Below, one piece after another: positions 6,811 to 8,908 of a stretch of 8,908 nt of DNA. The translations under genes and the position numbers were made by a program. How positions within the stretch are numbered: position 1 is the stretch's first letter; each line of letters opens with the position of its first letter. The notes beneath the pieces are model-generated. The model saw only the letters and a list, made by a program, of their open reading frames with translations. It made no database searches and was not told the origin of the DNA. Source of the stretch: Clostridiales bacterium (GTDB lineage: Bacteria > Bacillota > Clostridia > Saccharofermentanales > Saccharofermentanaceae); assembly GCA_003543635.1 (NCBI GenBank), contig DNAE01000134.1, positions 1 through 8,908 on the forward strand. The letters run 5' to 3'.

Positions 6811-7791
6811 TCAGGTCCACCTGACGGCCCTTTGGGGCCTTCCCGTCACCGCATCTGTTATGGCTCCCACCACGTCGTTGTTGTTGCGGCGCACCACCAG
6901 CATGTTCCGGTCTTCTCCGAAGGCGAAACGTCCGTTGCCGAAGGCCGCCACCTTGATATCCCGGGGAAGTATGGCCAGGAGGTCGTGGGCTATGAGATCG
7001 TCGTCGCAGATGACCGTGTCGCAGTGCCCCGTTATTCTCTTTGCAAAGGCTTTAAGCAGGGAGGTGTCCCTCTCCGTATATGTAAGGAATGATCTTTCAT
7101 TAAAAGTAAGTCCCGAATCGGTGATGCTGTTCATCACGTCGGAGTAAAGGGAAAGGCCGAGGGTGCTGTCCCCCCGGAAAAGTCCTCCCATATTCGATCC
7201 CCCGCGGTCCTTTGATCTGCGTACCAGAAGGGAAGCTCCCGGAGCATTATCCCCGGCTGCGACCACGTGGGGGATCTCAGGCCTGTAGGGAGCGAAAAGA
7301 GACACTATCCTTACCCCCGTTTTTTCCAGCTCGCATACCTTCTGTGCGGCGGGGGAGGGGATAAGATCGGAACAGGGTTCGATGAGAACTGCGGCAGGGG
7401 AGATCTTAAATGCCTCCTCGATGGCCGCGATCTTTCCTTCGAGGGTACCTCCGGTACTTTTCACCGTGAGCTTAAACCCCGAGGCTCTAAGACTCTCTTT
7501 AAGGAGCGGGATGAGATCCCTGCAGCATCTCCTGTCCTCGTCCTCGGTGATGAACAGGACCTTGTCGGGAACCTGACGGGAAGCGTCGGAGATGTAGGTG
7601 CCAGATCCCCTGCGCTTTACGATGAGATCTTTTCTGCGAAGGGCTTCCAAAGCCTTGCGGACCGTTTGACGGGAACAGGAGAATCTCACGCACAGATCCG
7701 CCTCGGAGGGAAGTTTATTCTCTCCTTTTGATCTGATCCTTATAAGCTCCGAACAAAGCTCGTCGGCGATCCTTTCATACTTGGCTTTCAT
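6811..7791 (-). CDS. GntR/LacI-type transcriptional repressor (AraR-like)
   Basis: This 326-residue regulator has a GntR winged helix at residues 1-70 (KYERIADEL, then LPSEADLCVRFSCSRQTVRKALEAL and the wing IVKRRGSGTYI). A LacI/sugar-binding-protein-like effector domain follows from about 76, with GGLFRGDSTLGLSLYSDVMNS (202-222) as its clearest landmark. B. subtilis AraR has this architecture and is released from DNA by L-arabinose; the sugar here is not known. The start is uncertain. ATG 7791 fits the family, whose HTH begins within a few residues of Met, but no Shine-Dalgarno precedes it. ATG 7842 and ATG 7896 would add 17 or 35 basic residues and also lack well-placed sites. The gene is divergent from the second lipoprotein gene across a 434-base gap and convergent with the first, so it most likely represses the transporter promoter. 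The effector domain is slightly shorter than in AraR. Confidence 0.9.
   Translation of the reverse strand: MKAKYERIADELCSELIRIRSKGENKLPSEADLCVRFSCSRQTVRKALEALRRKDLIVKRRGSGTYISDASRQVPDKVLFITEDEDRRCCRDLIPLLKESLRASGFKLTVKSTGGTLEGKIAAIEEAFKISPAAVLIEPCSDLIPSPAAQKVCELEKTGVRIVSLFAPYRPEIPHVVAAGDNAPGASLLVRRSKDRGGSNMGGLFRGDSTLGLSLYSDVMNSITDSGLTFNERSFLTYTERDTSLLKAFAKRITGHCDTVICDDDLIAHDLLAILPRDIKVAAFGNGRFAFGEDRNMLVVRRNNNDVVGAITDAVTGRPQRAVRWT
6812..6847. other. paired inverted repeats at the convergent gene ends
   Basis: CAGGT-CC-ACCTG (6812-6823) is followed by GACGG (6823-6827) pairing with CCGTC (6843-6847), with an inner GGCCC-TTTG-GGGCC (6826-6839). They lie in the last codons of the minus-strand repressor gene and directly after the lipoprotein stop. 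No T tract follows in either direction, so they are not intrinsic terminators. They might stabilise mRNA ends or simply reflect G/C-rich coding sequence. Confidence 0.3.
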
Positions 7792-7797
7792 AAGTCG

Positions 7798-7803
7798 ATT
7801 ATA
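7798..7803 (-). promoter_or_regulatory. TATAAT -10-like hexamer just upstream of the repressor ATG
   Basis: On the minus strand a perfect TATAAT (7803-7798) is followed by only CGACTT before ATG 7791. If used, transcription would start at or next to the A of the ATG, giving a leaderless mRNA, which would explain the missing ribosome site. There is no recognisable -35 16-18 bases upstream, so this could be chance in an A/T-rich stretch. Confidence 0.25.
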
Positions 7804-8126
7804 TATTGAAACAGCTTCCCCACGGGTGCGATTTCTTATCATATTCGGGGGTTTATTCCCCTTGCCGCAAGTCGGTTTTTTTACCCGTTTTTCCATGGTG
7901 AGAGTAAGTTTTCCGAGTAGGTTTTAAATCCTTCGTCAAAATGCGAACGGATCTTACGGGAGGCGCGGCGGCCTGTTCGTAAGAAAACCAACAAACCGTC
8001 ATAAGATTTCTGAGTTTTCTGCGGGAAAACCGCCCTTTCCGGGGAAAGTTGTCTTCTTTTTTCCGCACCTTCAGGAGGGTTGTATTTAGGCATTTTGACC
8101 ACGCAAAAAAGGTGTACGAGGAATCA

Positions 8127-8155
8127 TTGAACTCGATTCTCGAAAAGTGTTTACT
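8127..8155 (+). promoter_or_regulatory. candidate promoter of the second lipoprotein (transporter) operon
   Basis: TTGAAC (8127-8132) and TTTACT (8150-8155) are 17 bases apart, with TG immediately before the -10. Transcription would start near 8162 with a leader of about 64 bases. A better -35, TTGACC (8095-8100), exists upstream but has no suitable -10 at 16-18 bases. Both candidates are modest, consistent with a regulated promoter. Confidence 0.35.
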
Positions 8156-8161
8156 CGACTC
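8131..8161 (+). repeat. two ACTCGAnTC direct repeats 22 bases apart
   Basis: ACTCGATTC (8131-8139) and ACTCGACTC (8153-8161) match at 8 of 9 positions and are spaced 22 bases start to start, about two helical turns. A third CTCGA lies at 8139-8143. Tandem direct repeats on one helix face are what AraC-type response regulators bind, but here the second copy overlaps the proposed -10. Confidence 0.3.
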
Positions 8162-8164
8162 AAG

Positions 8165-8182
8165 ACACAGGAGGGCCTGTGT
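8165..8182 (+). promoter_or_regulatory. perfect leader hairpin carrying a Shine-Dalgarno sequence
   Basis: ACACAGG (8165-8171) pairs exactly with CCTGTGT (8176-8182) around the loop AGGG. The GGAGGG Shine-Dalgarno (8170-8175) lies in the loop and top of the stem, and the stem ends directly before an ATG at 8183. It lies within the predicted mRNA leader of the second lipoprotein gene. It could control translation of the short frame, protect the 5' end, or be a DNA operator. No T tract follows, so it is not a terminator. Confidence 0.5.
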
Positions 8183-8206
8183 ATGAAAACCAATTATCCT
8201 AAGTAA
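8183..8206 (+). CDS. possible 7-residue leader peptide (MKTNYPK)
   Basis: ATG 8183 follows GGAGGG (8170-8175) with a 7-base spacer, a stronger ribosome site than that of most genes here. The frame reads MKTNYPK and stops at TAA 8204-8206, 19 bases before the lipoprotein ATG at 8226. Translation would unfold or be limited by the hairpin at 8165-8182 and could be coupled to the downstream gene. There is no run of a single amino acid as in classical attenuators. The evidence is only the spacing and ribosome site, so it may be fortuitous. Confidence 0.35.
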   Translation: MKTNYPK

Positions 8207-8225
8207 GGAAGAAAGAGGCGAACAA

Positions 8226-8908
8226 ATGAAGAGATTAGTAAAGATCTTAGTTTCGACAGTTCTCGTATTATCCCTCGGTCTTGTTGCATGCTCCTGCGCT
8301 GGCGGAGACGCAAAGGACGACAACGGATTGATCAGGGTCGGTATCATCAACAACGATCCCAACGAGTCCGGTTATCGTACTGCCAATGACAGAGATATGA
8401 AGAACACGTTCACTGAAGAGAACGGATACGATGCATCCTTCTACTATTCCCTTAAGAATGACGAGCAGATCGCAGCCGCTCAGCAGTTCATCCAGGATGA
8501 GGTGGATTATCTCCTTATCTCCGCTGCAGGTACATCCGGTTGGGATTCCGTTCTTAAGGATGCACAGGATGCCGGTATCAAGGTTATCCTCTTCGACAGA
8601 ACGATCGATGCAGACGAGAGCCTTTACGAGGCTTCCATCGTTTCCGACATGGCTCAGGAAGGTCAGCAGACTGTAGATTGGCTTGCTTCCCAGAACCTCG
8701 ATGAGTACAACATCATCCACATCCAGGGTGTTATGGGTTCCGCCGCTCAGATCGGCCGTACCGCCGCTCTTGACGAGATGGTAGCAGCAAACGACAACTG
8801 GAACCTCGTTACACAGCAGACAGCTGAGTGGAACGCAGAAACAGCACAGCAGATCGTTCAGGCAGTCATCGACTCCGGTGAGTCCTTCAACGTTATCTAT
8901 GCAGAGAA
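8226..8908 (+). CDS. second YtfQ-like sugar-binding lipoprotein (5' part, runs off the window)
   Basis: The frame is open from ATG 8226 to the right edge (227 codons seen of an expected 320 or more). AGAGG (8214-8218) is 7 bases upstream. The signal peptide ends at lipobox LVA-C22, predicting a lipid-anchored extracellular protein. It is a paralogue of the lipoprotein encoded at 5839: both share TFTEENGY, the GW(D/E)(S/T)VL segment, DAGI-V--DR and an LQG/IQG-x-x-G segment. Differences in the likely ligand cleft include NESGYR in place of SESDWR. Codons favour GCA, GCT, ATC and CGT, unlike the AGG- and CCC-rich operon to the left, which suggests high expression. In this family such a gene usually heads an ABC importer operon (ATPase and two permeases), expected beyond the window. 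The likely substrate is a hexose or pentose, possibly a furanose form, but this is inference from family. Confidence 0.95.
   Translation, partial: MKRLVKILVSTVLVLSLGLVACSCAGGDAKDDNGLIRVGIINNDPNESGYRTANDRDMKNTFTEENGYDASFYYSLKNDEQIAAAQQFIQDEVDYLLISAAGTSGWDSVLKDAQDAGIKVILFDRTIDADESLYEASIVSDMAQEGQQTVDWLASQNLDEYNIIHIQGVMGSAAQIGRTAALDEMVAANDNWNLVTQQTAEWNAETAQQIVQAVIDSGESFNVIYAE

Larger units (their letters stand above)
7792..8225. other. 434-base divergent regulatory region rich in inverted repeats
   Basis: No convincing gene is present apart from a possible 7-codon frame at 8183. From left to right I see GGGG-TTTATT-CCCC (7848-7861). Overlapping it is the small CTTG-CCG-CAAG repeat (7861-7871), before a run of T (7876-7882). 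TCTTACG (7952-7958) pairs with CGTAAGA (7978-7984), competing with CGAAC (7943-7947) pairing GTTCG (7975-7979). GCGG-GAAAA-CCGC (8021-8033) is followed by CTTTCC-GG-GGAAAG (8034-8047). The right end holds the transporter promoter and leader. The region probably carries operators for the GntR/LacI repressor and the AraC-type regulator. No known riboswitch is recognised. Confidence 0.6.

Noticed and set aside
7848..7882. GGGG-TTTATT-CCCC, then CCG-CAAGT-CGG and seven T on the plus strand, as an intrinsic terminator.
   Set aside because: The stem next to the T run is only 3 pairs and no plus-strand gene ends upstream; the other strand is the possible 5' region of the repressor mRNA.
8095..8120. 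TTGACC (8095-8100) with TACGAG (8115-8120) as the transporter promoter.
   Set aside because: The spacer is only 14 bases and the -10 is poor; TTGAAC/TTTACT with a 17-base spacer is the better pair.
7853..8362. Long minus-strand open frames in the gap and over the start of the second lipoprotein gene (for example 7881-8102).
   Set aside because: No ribosome site, no recognisable domain, overlap with the signal peptide region of a certain gene, and a gap full of inverted repeats.

Overview
The window looks like part of a Gram-positive anaerobe of the class Clostridia (Lachnospiraceae or Oscillospiraceae style). The signs are YesN/YesM-type two-component genes, YtfQ-like sugar-binding lipoproteins with Clostridia-type signal peptides, a GntR/LacI-type (AraR-like) repressor, AGGAGG-like ribosome binding sites and sigma-A-like promoters. 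No species can be named from the sequence alone. I see no rRNA, tRNA, CRISPR array, insertion sequence or phage gene.

Left part (1-2614, all plus strand): the last 30 codons of an unidentified gene, a three-helix membrane protein of unknown function (220-1185), a protein of the L-2-amino-thiazoline-4-carboxylic acid hydrolase family (1266-1847), and a small protein of unknown function with two membrane helices near its C-terminus (1973-2614). These look like separate transcription units, each with its own candidate promoter, and have no obvious link to the rest. The gap 2615-2814 holds a minus-strand promoter-like sequence followed about 60 bases later by a strong hairpin with a T tract. This may be a small RNA or an attenuated transcript.

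Centre (2815-6810, plus strand): a tightly coupled operon. It encodes a YesN-type response regulator (receiver plus AraC-type DNA-binding domain), a YesM/LytS-type histidine kinase (4-base overlap) and a sugar-binding lipoprotein resembling E. coli YtfQ (17-base overlap). The kinase has only about 135 residues outside the membrane, too few for a double Cache domain. With the binding lipoprotein in the same operon, this suggests a three-component sensor: lipoprotein binds sugar, kinase reads the lipoprotein, regulator activates genes.

Right part (6811-8908): a convergent minus-strand GntR/LacI-type repressor, whose stop codon directly abuts that of the lipoprotein gene (TGATCA). Then comes a 434-base gap rich in inverted repeats, and the start of a second, paralogous sugar-binding lipoprotein running off the window. 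This second lipoprotein is probably the transport partner of an ABC sugar importer encoded further right. The simplest model is a sugar uptake locus whose transporter promoter (about 8095-8225) is under dual control: activation by the three-component system and repression by the GntR/LacI protein. Just ahead of the second lipoprotein gene lie a perfect hairpin carrying a Shine-Dalgarno sequence and a 7-codon reading frame, which may add translational control.
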